From: an uncultured Sphingomonas sp.
GTDB lineage: Bacteria > Pseudomonadota > Alphaproteobacteria > Sphingomonadales > Sphingomonadaceae
DNA: 64,000 bases
Assembly (NCBI GenBank): GCA_913775315.1
Contig: CAJYIX010000023.1
Location: forward strand, 1-64,000
Direction: 5' to 3'
Below are positions 33,571 to 41,933 of this stretch, in pieces. The position numbers and the translations under genes were made by a program. The notes below the pieces were generated by a model, which was not told where the DNA came from, did no database searches, and saw nothing but the letters and a program-made list of their open reading frames with translations. The stretch's first letter is position 1. Every line of letters begins with the position of its first letter.

Positions 33571-33935
33571 GGGCGGTCGCGCACCATGGTGATGCCGATA
33601 CGCTCGCCCGCTTCGGCAATGGCGAGCTTGACGATCTCCACCTCGACGCGGGTCACGCGATCGTCGCCGATGAACAGCGTGTCGGCGATATGCTCGGCCA
33701 CCGCCTCGATCAGCGTGAAGTGGACACCCGCTGGCAGGTTTTGCGCTGCGCCCTTCAGGTCGAGATAGGATTTCGACGCCGACAGCGGCGTGTCGGGATC
33801 GAACCGCTCGGGCATCTTGAGATCGACGGTGATCGAGATGCGCAGCGGCTGGGGAAGGTGCGTCTCTTCGGAATAGACGCCGGTCAGGACGTCGACTTCG
33901 AGGTCGCGAACCTGGAGCTTGAGGCTGTCTGGCAA
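33567..33935 (-). CDS. folB: Dihydroneopterin aldolase (FolB)
   Basis: A 122-residue enzyme of folate synthesis that cleaves or epimerises dihydroneopterin. Conserved text: LQVRDLEVDVLTGVYSEET, PLRISITVDL, SYLDLKGAAQ, FTLIEAVAEHIADTLF (catalytic Glu), VTRVEVEIVKLAIAEAG. No ATG fits; I used TTG at 33935, giving the usual family length, with AAGG nine bases upstream. The stop is overlapped by the start of the pteridine-reductase-like gene. Confidence 0.88.
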   Translation of the reverse strand: MPDSLKLQVRDLEVDVLTGVYSEETHLPQPLRISITVDLKMPERFDPDTPLSASKSYLDLKGAAQNLPAGVHFTLIEAVAEHIADTLFIGDDRVTRVEVEIVKLAIAEAGERIGITMVRDRP

Positions 33936-34011
33936 GGGTCTGGCCTTGGATGGATGACGATGGCGGCGCGGGTAGCAGAGCCACCGCCCGCCCGCCAGCG
34001 CGGCCCGAAGG

Positions 34012-34644
34012 TCAGGCCACCGCGCTCGGCCGCGCGCTTGCCGCCGCATGCCAGCGGCGCAGGTTCGTCGCCTCCTCCGGCAGCGCCAGCTTGGCTCGGG
34101 TGCAGAAGTCAAGCGTTACAAGCGCGGTAATGTCGGCAAAACTGTAGGCGTCGGTCGCGATCCATTCGCGGGTCCCGAGATGCGCGTCGAGATCGGCGAC
34201 GAACGTCGTCCACATGATTCGCGCTCGATCGACCAGTTCGGGGATCTGCGGCACCGCCGGCGCGGCACCGACCAGCGCGCGATTGGCGAGCGAGCGGGCG
34301 CTGTTGCGGAACGCGTATACGCCCGCGGCATAACCCTCCCCCTCGATCCGGCGGGTCCATTGCTCGATCCGTCCGACCTCGATCGGGGTCGCGCCGAACA
34401 ACGACGGCTCGGGGTGCCGCGCCTCTAGATAGCGGCAGATCGCCGGCCCTTCGGTCAGGCGTTGGCCGTCATCGGTTTCGAGGACCGGCACCGCGCCGCG
34501 CGGATTGCATTTCAGGAACGGCTCGCGCAGATGCTCGCCGCTGCCCAGATCGACCTCCACCCGGTCGAGCACGATGCCCTTCTCGGCGGCGAAAATGCGC
34601 ACGCGGCGCGGGCTCGGCGCCCAGGGCGAATCGTAAAGGCGCAT
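34012..34644 (-). CDS. Glutathione S-transferase family protein
   Basis: A 210-residue GST. N-terminal thioredoxin-like domain (MRLYDSPWAPSPRRVRIFAAEKGI, then PRGAVPVLETDDGQRLTEGPAICRYLE, the cis-Pro and glutathione-binding Glu/Ser region) and an all-helical C-terminal domain (YSFADITALVTLDF). The substrate is unknown. Start at ATG 34644, which begins the conserved domain. Divergent from the acetyltransferase. Confidence 0.87.
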   Translation of the reverse strand: MRLYDSPWAPSPRRVRIFAAEKGIVLDRVEVDLGSGEHLREPFLKCNPRGAVPVLETDDGQRLTEGPAICRYLEARHPEPSLFGATPIEVGRIEQWTRRIEGEGYAAGVYAFRNSARSLANRALVGAAPAVPQIPELVDRARIMWTTFVADLDAHLGTREWIATDAYSFADITALVTLDFCTRAKLALPEEATNLRRWHAAASARPSAVA

Positions 34645-34723
34645 GGCTCCCCCTCTTGTTTTGTCATCATTGGGCGGTATGGCGCCCCGCCCGCACGGTC
34701 GCGGGACAGGAAAGCCGACGCCC

Positions 34724-35239
34724 TTGTTCGAACTCGTTCCCATCCAAGCCGTTTCGCCCGCCGCTGTCGAGGCGTTGCTCGACGCCGCCTTCGGGACCGA
34801 CCGGCACGGGCGAACCGCCTATCGGCTGCGCGAGGGCGTGCAGCCGATCGCCGACATGAGCCTCGCGGCAGTGATCGGCGACGAGCTGGTCGGCAGCATC
34901 CAGTGCTGGCCGGTTTCGCTCCAGTGTGACGACAGTCGGACGGTCCCGATGATCTTGGTCGGCCCGATCGCGGTCAGCCCGGGACATCAGGATATCGGCA
35001 TCGGCCGCGCCCTCACCCGCGCGGCGATCGCGCGGGCCGAGGGGGTCGAGGGCGGCGACGCGCTGATGCTGATCGGCGATCCCGACTATTACGGCCGCTT
35101 CTTCGGCTTTGCCGCCGATCGGACCGGCGGCTGGCGCCTGCCCGGCCCGTTCGAAGCGCATCGGCTGTTGGCATTGGGTGCGGGCGTGCCCGATGCGGAG
35201 GGCCTCGTCGGCCCCCGGGTCAGCGTCGACGCCGCTTGA
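34724..35239 (+). CDS. GNAT-family N-acetyltransferase
   Basis: A 171-residue acetyltransferase: LVGPIAVSPGHQDIGIGRALTRAAIARAE is the acetyl-CoA-binding motif A, and MLIGDPDYYGRFFGFA matches the YhbS-like subgroup. The target is unknown. I favour TTG at 34724 because GACAGGAAAG lies 10 bases upstream; ATG at 34679 is in frame and would add 15 residues. Its end overlaps the end of the convergent ccmH gene by 20 bases. Confidence 0.82.
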   Translation: MFELVPIQAVSPAAVEALLDAAFGTDRHGRTAYRLREGVQPIADMSLAAVIGDELVGSIQCWPVSLQCDDSRTVPMILVGPIAVSPGHQDIGIGRALTRAAIARAEGVEGGDALMLIGDPDYYGRFFGFAADRTGGWRLPGPFEAHRLLALGAGVPDAEGLVGPRVSVDAA

Positions 35240-35624
35240 AGCTGCGCGCGGCGACCAGCGCGCCGATGACAAGCAGCGCCAGCGGCGCGATCCACAGCGG
35301 CGCGGTCGCCCCGCTGAGCGGTGGATCGTAGCTGACGTAATCGCCGTACCGCTCGATCAGCCAGTCACGGACCCGATCGGGCGTCTCGCCCTTCGCGATG
35401 CGCTCGCGCACCAGCGACCGCATGTCGCCCGCCATCTCGGCATCCGAATCGGCGATCGACTGCCCCTGACAAACGACGCAGCGCAGCGTTTCCATCAGCG
35501 CCTTGGCCTCGCGCTCCTTGGCCGGATCGGGCAGCTGGACGTTCGCCATCGGCGCCGCGGCCTGGTTCGACTGGCCGAGCGCGGGCGCGGCGACGAGCGC
35601 GAGGAGGAGCGCGGCGCGCCTCAC
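35220..35624 (-). CDS. ccmH: Cytochrome c maturation thiol protein CcmH
   Basis: A 134-residue membrane protein: signal/anchor at the start, the LRCVVCQ motif with Cys49 and Cys52, and a C-terminal membrane helix (APLWIAPLALLVIGALVAA). It reduces apocytochrome CXXCH thiols before haem attachment. Start is GTG overlapping the ccmG stop (GTGA). The TPR part (CcmI) that some bacteria fuse here is missing. Confidence 0.92.
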   Translation of the reverse strand: MRRAALLLALVAAPALGQSNQAAAPMANVQLPDPAKEREAKALMETLRCVVCQGQSIADSDAEMAGDMRSLVRERIAKGETPDRVRDWLIERYGDYVSYDPPLSGATAPLWIAPLALLVIGALVAARSFKRRRR

Positions 35625-36148
35625 TTCGCGTCTTCCACCGCCTTCAGGATGTCGTCGATGTCGGTCGCGTTGATCGGCCCGACATGCTGGAGCGCGATCT
35701 TGCCCTGCGCGTCGATCACGAACGTCTCCGGCACCCCTGACGAGCCGAGCGAGAGCTGCACCTGACTGCGCGGATCGTCGCCGATCCGGGCATAGGGGTC
35801 GCCGTTTTCGTTGAGGAACCGCTGCACCGCCGGCCCCGTGTCGCGGATGGCGATCGCATCGATTTCGACCCCGCGGTCCTTGAGCGCCATCAGTTGCGGC
35901 GCCTCGGCAATGCAGGGGATGCACCAGCTGCCAAATACGTTGAGCAGGCGCACCCCGCCCTTCATGTCCGCCGCTGCCAGCCCCGGCTTGCCCGGCGCGA
36001 TCGGGGCGAGACGGAAATCGGGCAGCGGCTTGCCGACAAGCGCCGAGCGGATCACCGTATTGTCGGGGCGGAACAGCCCGTAGAGCACGAGGCCCGCCAG
36101 ACCCACGAACACGGCGAGCGGCACCCAGATGAGGAGGCCGCGCCTCAC
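35621..36148 (-). CDS. ccmG: Thiol:disulfide interchange protein DsbE/CcmG
   Basis: A 175-residue membrane-tethered thioredoxin-like protein: anchor LLIWVPLAVFVGLAGLVLYG, active site GSWCIPC (Cys76 and Cys79), cis-Pro in GVPETFVID. It passes reductant to CcmH and apocytochrome c. GTG start overlaps the ccmF stop, and its stop overlaps the ccmH start. Confidence 0.95.
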   Translation of the reverse strand: MRRGLLIWVPLAVFVGLAGLVLYGLFRPDNTVIRSALVGKPLPDFRLAPIAPGKPGLAAADMKGGVRLLNVFGSWCIPCIAEAPQLMALKDRGVEIDAIAIRDTGPAVQRFLNENGDPYARIGDDPRSQVQLSLGSSGVPETFVIDAQGKIALQHVGPINATDIDDILKAVEDAK

Positions 36149-38112
36149 GCCAGCGCCTCGCGCCGCGGCGCCTTTCGCTCGCGCCGGACGCGGCCGATCA
36201 GGCTCAGGAGGCCGCCGAATCCGATCAGCGCACCGCCCGCCCAGATCAGCGTCACCCACGGCTTCCACCACAGGCGAAGCTGCCAGCGCCCCTGCCCGTC
36301 AGCCTGACCGATCACGGTATAGAGCTGGCCGTCAGCGGCGGTCAGAATATCCGCTTCGCTCGTGTTCGTCGGCGGGTCGGAGAAATAGCGACTCTGCGGG
36401 TGCATCCAGAAGCTGTCGCCGTGCCCGCGTCGGACCGACAGCGCCGCCTCGATCGCCGACCAGTTCGGGCCGATCGCCGGGCGGATGCCGCGCATCTCGA
36501 CGCGGTACGGCCCAACCCAGAACGCGTCGCCGACCCGCGCGGCGACCAGCTTCTCGATCGTGAAGGCGCGCTCGCTCGCCATCCCGGCGATGCTGACCGC
36601 GACGCCCAGATGCGCAATCACCATGCCCCAGGTGAACAGCGGCGTGCGAAGGAGGTTGCGCTTCCACAGCGGCGCCACGCTCGCCACCGCAAGCCCGGCG
36701 GCAAGGCCGAGGCCGAGGATGGGGAACAGCCCCGCACCCCAGGCGAAGACGAAGAACGCCGCTGCCACGAACACTGCGACCGCCAGCGGGATCGTCACGC
36801 GGTTGATGAGCGCCTGTCCGTCGTCGCGTCGCCAGCGCATCATCGGTCCGACCGCTATGCCGACCATCAGCACGAGCGTGATCGGCACGATCGTCTTGTT
36901 GAAGAAGGGCGGCCCTACCGACAGCTGCGTCCCCATCGCCTGCGCGACGATGGGATAGAGTGTGCCGATCAGGACGATGCCGAGAATGACCGACAAGAGG
37001 AGGTTGTTGAGCACCAGCCCGCCCTCGCGGCTGATCGGCTCGAATGTCGAGCCCTGCTTCACCGTCCCGATCCGCGCGCCGAACAGCGCCAGCGCCCCGC
37101 CGATATAGATCACCAGCAGACCAAGGATGAAACTGCCCCGCGTCGGATCGACGGCAAAGGCGTGGACGCTGGTCAGGATGCCCGAGCGGACGAGGAAGGT
37201 GCCGATCATCGACATGCTGAACGCGACCACCGCCAGCATCACCGTCCAGGCGCGAAGGCCGTCGCGCGTCGCCAGCACCGTCACCGAATGCAAGAGCGCC
37301 GTCGCCGCGAGCCACGGCATCAGCGACGCATTCTCGACCGGATCCCAGAACCACCAGCCGCCCCAGCCGAGCTCGTAATAGGCCCAGTAGCTGCCCGCGG
37401 TGATGCCGATCGTCAGGAACACCCACGCGCCGAGCACCCAGGGCCGCATCGCACGCGCGAACGCCGCGCCCACGTCGCGCGTAACGAGCGCGCCGACCGC
37501 GAAGCTGAACGCCACCGACAGCCCGACATAGCCGAAATAAAGCGTCGGCGGGTGGAAGGCGAGGCCGGGGTCCTGCAGGAGCGGATTGAGCCCGTTGCCG
37601 TCGACCGGCGCCGGATTGACCCGCGCAAACGGGTTGGAAGCGAAGAGGAGAAACGCGTAGAAACCAAGTGCGATCAGCGCCTGTGCACCCAGCGTCGCAA
37701 CCAGCGTCCGCTCCGCCAGCCGCCGCTCCAGCACAGCGATCGCCCCGCCCGCCAGGCTGAGGATCGTGACCCAGAGGAGCATCGACCCCTCATGGTTCCC
37801 CCACGCCCCCGCGACCTTGTAGATCAGCGGCTTCATCGAATGGCTGTTGGTCGCGACCAGCAGCACCGACATGTCGGACTTGACGAACACGAGAATGAGC
37901 AGGCCGAAGGCGAAGGCGGCAAGCAGCCCCTGCACCACCGCGACCGGCCGCACGCCGCCCATCAATTGCGCCGCCGCTTCGATGCTCGCTCGATCCTGCC
38001 GATCGGCGCGGCCGGGGCGTGCGGTCCACAGGCCGCCCGCCGCCAGCATCAGCTGAAGGAGTGCAAGCGCGGCGGCGAGCCACAGCGCGGCCAGTCCGGT
38101 TTCGGCGATCAT
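36145..38112 (-). CDS. ccmF: Cytochrome c haem lyase CcmF
   Basis: A 655-residue multi-helix inner-membrane protein joining haem to apocytochrome c. The haem-handling WWD signature reads WGGWWFWDPVENASLMPW (about residue 238), and GNHEGSMLLWV, NPLLQDPGLAFHPP and RSGILTSVHAF are family text. The C-terminal periplasmic part carries ERAFTIEKLVAARVGD. Its ATG overlaps the ccmE stop. Confidence 0.96.
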   Translation of the reverse strand: MIAETGLAALWLAAALALLQLMLAAGGLWTARPGRADRQDRASIEAAAQLMGGVRPVAVVQGLLAAFAFGLLILVFVKSDMSVLLVATNSHSMKPLIYKVAGAWGNHEGSMLLWVTILSLAGGAIAVLERRLAERTLVATLGAQALIALGFYAFLLFASNPFARVNPAPVDGNGLNPLLQDPGLAFHPPTLYFGYVGLSVAFSFAVGALVTRDVGAAFARAMRPWVLGAWVFLTIGITAGSYWAYYELGWGGWWFWDPVENASLMPWLAATALLHSVTVLATRDGLRAWTVMLAVVAFSMSMIGTFLVRSGILTSVHAFAVDPTRGSFILGLLVIYIGGALALFGARIGTVKQGSTFEPISREGGLVLNNLLLSVILGIVLIGTLYPIVAQAMGTQLSVGPPFFNKTIVPITLVLMVGIAVGPMMRWRRDDGQALINRVTIPLAVAVFVAAAFFVFAWGAGLFPILGLGLAAGLAVASVAPLWKRNLLRTPLFTWGMVIAHLGVAVSIAGMASERAFTIEKLVAARVGDAFWVGPYRVEMRGIRPAIGPNWSAIEAALSVRRGHGDSFWMHPQSRYFSDPPTNTSEADILTAADGQLYTVIGQADGQGRWQLRLWWKPWVTLIWAGGALIGFGGLLSLIGRVRRERKAPRREALA

Positions 38113-38558
38113 TGTTGCTTGGTCTTGGTATCGAGCGTCTCGGCCGCGGCCATCTTGCCCTTCATCTGCGGCGGCATGTACCGCTCGTCATGCTTGGCGA
38201 GGAGATTGTCGGCGGCGAAGCTGCCGTCGGGGCGAAACTCGCCCTCGGCCACCACGCCCGACTTTTCCTTGAACAGGTCGGGGGTAATGCCGCTGAACGT
38301 GACCGGCACGCTCGCCTTGCCATCCGTGACGGCGAAGGCGATCGAGACGCCGTCGCCCTGCTTCCTGATCGACCCCGCCTCGACCATCCCGCCGAGCCTG
38401 ACCGCGCGGCCGATCGGCGGCGCTTTTCCGACGACGTCGGCGGGGGCGTAGAAGAATGCCGCCTCGTCCTGAAGCGCGGAGAGCGCAAGCCCGCTCGCCC
38501 CCATGATCGCGACGAGGCCTAGGCCGACGAGCGCGAGGCGTTGATGCTTGGCCTTCAT
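38109..38558 (-). CDS. ccmE: Haem chaperone CcmE
   Basis: A 149-residue periplasmic protein with an N-terminal anchor (LALVGLGLVAIMGASGLAL). Haem is held covalently on His123 in LLAKHDERYMPP. LGGMVEAGSIRK and the OB-fold text VTDGKASVPVTFSG agree with the family. ATG overlaps the ccmD stop. Confidence 0.96.
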   Translation of the reverse strand: MKAKHQRLALVGLGLVAIMGASGLALSALQDEAAFFYAPADVVGKAPPIGRAVRLGGMVEAGSIRKQGDGVSIAFAVTDGKASVPVTFSGITPDLFKEKSGVVAEGEFRPDGSFAADNLLAKHDERYMPPQMKGKMAAAETLDTKTKQQ

Positions 38559-38683
38559 CGGCGGCGAAGCTCCTCGGCGGCGCGTTCGGCGCGGCGCATC
38601 TGCATGTAGCTGGCAAGGGTGATCCCCCCGCCCGCCAGGATCGTCACGGCATAGGCCGCGGCGACGAAAGCCCAGTGGTTCAT
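38555..38683 (-). CDS. ccmD: Haem exporter accessory protein CcmD
   Basis: A 42-residue single-helix protein (WAFVAAAYAVTILAGGGITLASY followed by a basic Arg/Glu-rich tail), the normal size for CcmD. It assists release of haem-loaded CcmE from CcmC. Start and stop both overlap neighbours (ATGA with ccmC and with ccmE). Confidence 0.88.
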   Translation of the reverse strand: MNHWAFVAAAYAVTILAGGGITLASYMQMRRAERAAEELRRR

Positions 38684-39399
38684 GCCGCCGCCATCCGCCG
38701 CATCCGCGCCTCGACCTTCCCCGCCGCCAGCATCGCCCGCATCCGCATCAGCACGATGCCCGCGAACAGCAGCGTGAAGCCGACCAGCGTGAACGGCAGC
38801 GGCCAGAGAATCGCGTTGTCGATCGTCGACTTGGTCAGCGTCAGGCTCTGCCCCTGGTGCAGCGTATTCCACCACACGACCGAATAACGGATGATCGGTA
38901 GCAGCACCGTGCCGGCGAGCCCGAACAGCGCCGGAATGCGCCCGTCGCCGCCGCGCTGCCCGTCGGCACGCGACAGGGCGATATAGGCGAGATAGACGAA
39001 GAACAGCAGCAGCATCGACGTCAGCCGCCCGTCCCACTGCCACCACGTCCCCCAGGTCGGCCGCCCCCAGATCGAGCCGGTGACGAGGCAGACCGCCGCG
39101 AATAGCGCACCCGGGACCGCACACGCCCGCGCCGACAGCGCGGCGAGCGGATGGCGCCAGACTAGATAGGCGATGCTGCCGATCGCGATCCCGCTCCACC
39201 CGCCCATGCCGAGCCACGCGGCGGGGACGTGCAGATAGAGGATGCGGACGGTCTCCCCCTGCAGATAGTCGGGCGGCGTCTGCGTCAGGCCCGCCCAGGC
39301 CCCGAACGCGGCGAGCGCGATGCCGGTCCAGATCAGCATCGGCGTCAGCGGCCGCGCAATCTTCAGGAAACGGGCAGGATTCGCATAGGCATGAAACAC
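38680..39399 (-). CDS. ccmC: Haem exporter protein CcmC
   Basis: A 239-residue membrane protein with six helices and the WWD motif WGTWWQWDGRLTSM; it loads haem onto CcmE. ILYLHVPAAWLGM and LPIIRYSVVWWNTLHQG are conserved. The first possible start is GTG at 39399. No ccmA or ccmB gene lies beside it, so the ABC-transporter part of the system must be elsewhere if present. Confidence 0.95.
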   Translation of the reverse strand: MFHAYANPARFLKIARPLTPMLIWTGIALAAFGAWAGLTQTPPDYLQGETVRILYLHVPAAWLGMGGWSGIAIGSIAYLVWRHPLAALSARACAVPGALFAAVCLVTGSIWGRPTWGTWWQWDGRLTSMLLLFFVYLAYIALSRADGQRGGDGRIPALFGLAGTVLLPIIRYSVVWWNTLHQGQSLTLTKSTIDNAILWPLPFTLVGFTLLFAGIVLMRMRAMLAAGKVEARMRRMAAA

Positions 39400-39495
39400 G
39401 ATGACCGAAGCTTATCGCGGCTTCGGGTGAAACACCATGGCCCGAAAGACGAGTTGCGCGTTGCCGCAACCATCCCCCGCGGCTAAGCCCCGGCC

Positions 39496-40170
39496 ATGCT
39501 CAAGCTCATCCTCGGCAACAAGGCCTATAGCTCGTGGTCGCTGCGTGGCTGGCTCGCCGCCAAGCATTCCGGCCTCCCCTTTCAAGAGGTCGTCGTGCCG
39601 CTCTACGACGCCGAATGGGACGCGCGGCGCGAGGGGGACGAGTTCGCGCCGTCCTCGGGCAAGGTGCCGATCCTGTGGGACGGCGACGACGTGGTGGTGT
39701 GGGACAGTCTCGCCATCGTCGAATATCTGAACGAGAAAACCGGCGACGACCGTTATTGGCCGAAGGACCCCGCCGCACGCGCGATGGCACGATCGATGGC
39801 GGCGGAAATGCACTCTAGCTTCGCGGCGCTGCGCAAGAAGCACCCGATGAACGTGCGCCAGGTCTATGAGCCCAAGCGCCCCGACGACGACGTGATCGCC
39901 GACCTGACGCGCATCATGGAACTCTGGGCACAGGCACGCGCGCGTTTCGGCGGTGAGGGCGATTTCCTGTTCGGTCACTGGAGCGCCGCCGACATGATGT
40001 TCGCGCCGGTCGTCACGCGAATCGTCACTTATTCGCTGCCGATCGCGCGGTTCGCCGGCGGCTATATCCAGTCGGTGATCGCGCATCCGCACATGCAGGA
40101 CTGGATCGCCGGCGCGCAGGAGGAGGACTGGGTTCTCGAACAGTATGAGCGCGAGCCCGCCTCCGTCTGA
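39496..40170 (+). CDS. Glutathione S-transferase family protein
   Basis: A 224-residue GST, different in sequence from the one at 34012. N-terminal domain: MLKLILGNKAYSSWSLRGWL, GKVPILWDGDDVVVWDSLAIVEYL (GSH-binding Asp-Ser). C-terminal helical domain: YEPKRPDDDVIADLTRIM, LFGHWSAADMMFAPVVTRI. Similar to the YfcF/maleylacetoacetate-isomerase side of the family. It is one base away from the dapE start and co-directional, divergent from ccmC. Confidence 0.87.
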   Translation: MLKLILGNKAYSSWSLRGWLAAKHSGLPFQEVVVPLYDAEWDARREGDEFAPSSGKVPILWDGDDVVVWDSLAIVEYLNEKTGDDRYWPKDPAARAMARSMAAEMHSSFAALRKKHPMNVRQVYEPKRPDDDVIADLTRIMELWAQARARFGGEGDFLFGHWSAADMMFAPVVTRIVTYSLPIARFAGGYIQSVIAHPHMQDWIAGAQEEDWVLEQYEREPASV

Positions 40171-40171
40171 C

Positions 40172-41302
40172 ATGGACGACACGCTGCCCCTGCCCGCCCG
40201 CCTGACCCAGGCGCTGATCGCTGCCGAGAGCGTGACGCCCGCGCGCGGGGCGGTGTTCGACGTGCTGGAGGCGATGTTGCTGCCGCTCGGCTTCGCGGTC
40301 GACCGGTTCGTAGCGGGCGAGGCGCCGGACGGCCCGGTCGAGAATCTGCTGGCCGTGCGCGGCTCGGGCGGGCCGCATTTCGCCTTTGCCGGGCATGTCG
40401 ACGTCGTGCCCGCGGGGACCGGCTGGAGCGCGGGGGCGTTCGAGCCAGTGGTGCGCGGCGACCTGCTTCACGGGCGCGGTGCGGTGGACATGAAGGGGGC
40501 GATCGGCGCGTTCGTCGCCGCCTGTGCCGATCCGCAGCCCGGTGGCACGCTCAGCCTCGTCATCACCGGGGACGAGGAAGGCCCGGCGATCCACGGCACC
40601 CGCGCGCTGATCGACCGGATGCGCGACCGCGGCCTCGCGCCCAACCTGTGCCTCGTCGGCGAGCCGACTTCCGCGCATCGGCTGGGCGACACGATCAAGA
40701 TCGGGCGGCGCGGGTCGGTCAATATCTGGATCGACGTGCCCGGACAGGCGGGGCACGTCGCTTATCCGGACCTTGCCGACAATCCGATCCCGCGGCTGGT
40801 GGCGGCGCTGGCGGAGATCGATGCGCTGATCCTCGACACGGGAACCGACTGGTTCCAGCCGTCGAATATCGAGATTACCGAGCTCACCGTCGGCAACCCC
40901 GCGACCAACGTCATTCCGCCGCTCGCCTCAGCGCGGCTCAGCATCCGCTTCAACGACCTGCATCGCGGCGCTGATCTGGGCGAACGGATCGCGGCGATCG
41001 TCCATGCCCATGCCCCCGGCGCGACCGTCCGCCCCGTCGTGTCGGGCGAGGCGTTCCTGACACAGCCGGGCGCGCTCTCGACGATCGTCGGCGACGCGAT
41101 CGAGGCGCGGCTGGGGCTGCGGCCCGAATTGTCGACCAGCGGCGGCACGTCGGACGCGCGCTTCCTGTCGGCGCTGTGCCCGGTGGTCGAGTTCGGACTT
41201 CTGAACGCCACGATGCACAAGGCGGACGAGGCGGTGGCGATCCCCGATCTGGTCGCGCTGGCGGATATCTATCGCGACATTATCAGTCGGGCGCTGGCCT
41301 GA
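40172..41302 (+). CDS. dapE: Succinyl-diaminopimelate desuccinylase
   Basis: A 376-residue M20 metallohydrolase of lysine/peptidoglycan-precursor synthesis. FAGHVDVVPAG carries metal ligand His75 and catalytic Asp77, RGAVDMKG the bridging Asp, and ITGDEEGPA the catalytic Glu. SNIEITELTVGNPATNVIPP and STSGGTSDARF are typical of DapE. ATG 40172 follows the GST stop directly; an ATG inside the GST gene (40145) is in frame but less likely. Confidence 0.95.
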   Translation: MDDTLPLPARLTQALIAAESVTPARGAVFDVLEAMLLPLGFAVDRFVAGEAPDGPVENLLAVRGSGGPHFAFAGHVDVVPAGTGWSAGAFEPVVRGDLLHGRGAVDMKGAIGAFVAACADPQPGGTLSLVITGDEEGPAIHGTRALIDRMRDRGLAPNLCLVGEPTSAHRLGDTIKIGRRGSVNIWIDVPGQAGHVAYPDLADNPIPRLVAALAEIDALILDTGTDWFQPSNIEITELTVGNPATNVIPPLASARLSIRFNDLHRGADLGERIAAIVHAHAPGATVRPVVSGEAFLTQPGALSTIVGDAIEARLGLRPELSTSGGTSDARFLSALCPVVEFGLLNATMHKADEAVAIPDLVALADIYRDIISRALA

Positions 41303-41334
41303 ACCATCGAACGGGGCGACGACGCCTCCTACTC

Positions 41335-41358
41335 GTACCCCGGCGAAGGCCGGGGTAC
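41335..41358. repeat. REP-like intergenic dyad, copy 3 (single hairpin)
   Basis: GTACCCCGGC, GAAG and GCCGGGGTAC form a perfect 10-bp stem in the gap between the convergent dapE and Smr genes. The core CCCCGGCGAAGGCCGGGG closely resembles CCCCAGCGAAGGCTGGGG of copy 1, with compensating A/G and C/T changes that keep the pairing. Confidence 0.75.
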
Positions 41359-41402
41359 GGACGGGAGCAGACGCTGCGATCATATTCCGCGCGTACCGAA
41401 GC

Positions 41403-41933
41403 TCACCTTTGGCGCCGCAGCACGATGTACAGCGCACCCGCCCCGCCGTGGCGCGGGTGCGCCGGACGCACCGCGGCGATGCGGTCGGCGTGGCGGGAGG
41501 CAGCGATCCAGTCGCCCACCGCCGCACGGATCGCGCCGCGCGAATAGGGTCGCTCCGCCTCCGGCCGCGGCGGCTTGCCCGTCACGAGCAGCAATACGCG
41601 ATCCCCACGTGCGATCGCCCGCGAAAGGCCCTGATCGAGCATGGCATGCGCGCTCGCCAGGGTGTGCCCGTGCAGGTCGATGCTGCTCTCCGGCGCCACC
41701 AGCCCGCGCGCCAGCCTCTTGTCCCATCCGGCATCGAGCGTGACGCCCGGCGCAGCGGGCGAGCGCCGGGGCAGCGGCTTGGCGACCAGCGGCGTCGCCT
41801 GAATGACGGCGGGAGTGAGCGACACCGCCTCGACCGGCACCGGCGGGCGGCTACGCCCCGGCAGCGGCTGCACCGACGCCATCACCCGCGCCCACAGCGC
41901 GGACTCGTCAGGGCCGAGCCGGCGCCCGGCCAT
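41403..41933 (-). CDS. Smr-domain protein
   Basis: A 176-residue protein with a C-terminal Smr (MutS2-related) domain: SSIDLHGHTLASAHAML holds the LDLHG motif, and ATGHGSGALYIVLRR-like text at the end (GGAGALYIVLRRQR) closes it. The N-terminal half is Pro/Ala-rich. Smr domains can cut nucleic acids or act in ribosome quality control; the role here is unknown. It overlaps the end of mltA by 26 bases, so it is co-transcribed with it. The ATG at 41933 is chosen; 41948 is a longer option. Confidence 0.85.
   Translation of the reverse strand: MAGRRLGPDESALWARVMASVQPLPGRSRPPVPVEAVSLTPAVIQATPLVAKPLPRRSPAAPGVTLDAGWDKRLARGLVAPESSIDLHGHTLASAHAMLDQGLSRAIARGDRVLLLVTGKPPRPEAERPYSRGAIRAAVGDWIAASRHADRIAAVRPAHPRHGGAGALYIVLRRQR

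Noticed and set aside
36400..38451. 683-codon open frame on plus strand across ccmF
   Set aside because: Antisense shadow of ccmF; composition is extremely rich in Arg, Glu, Asp and His and lacks motifs.
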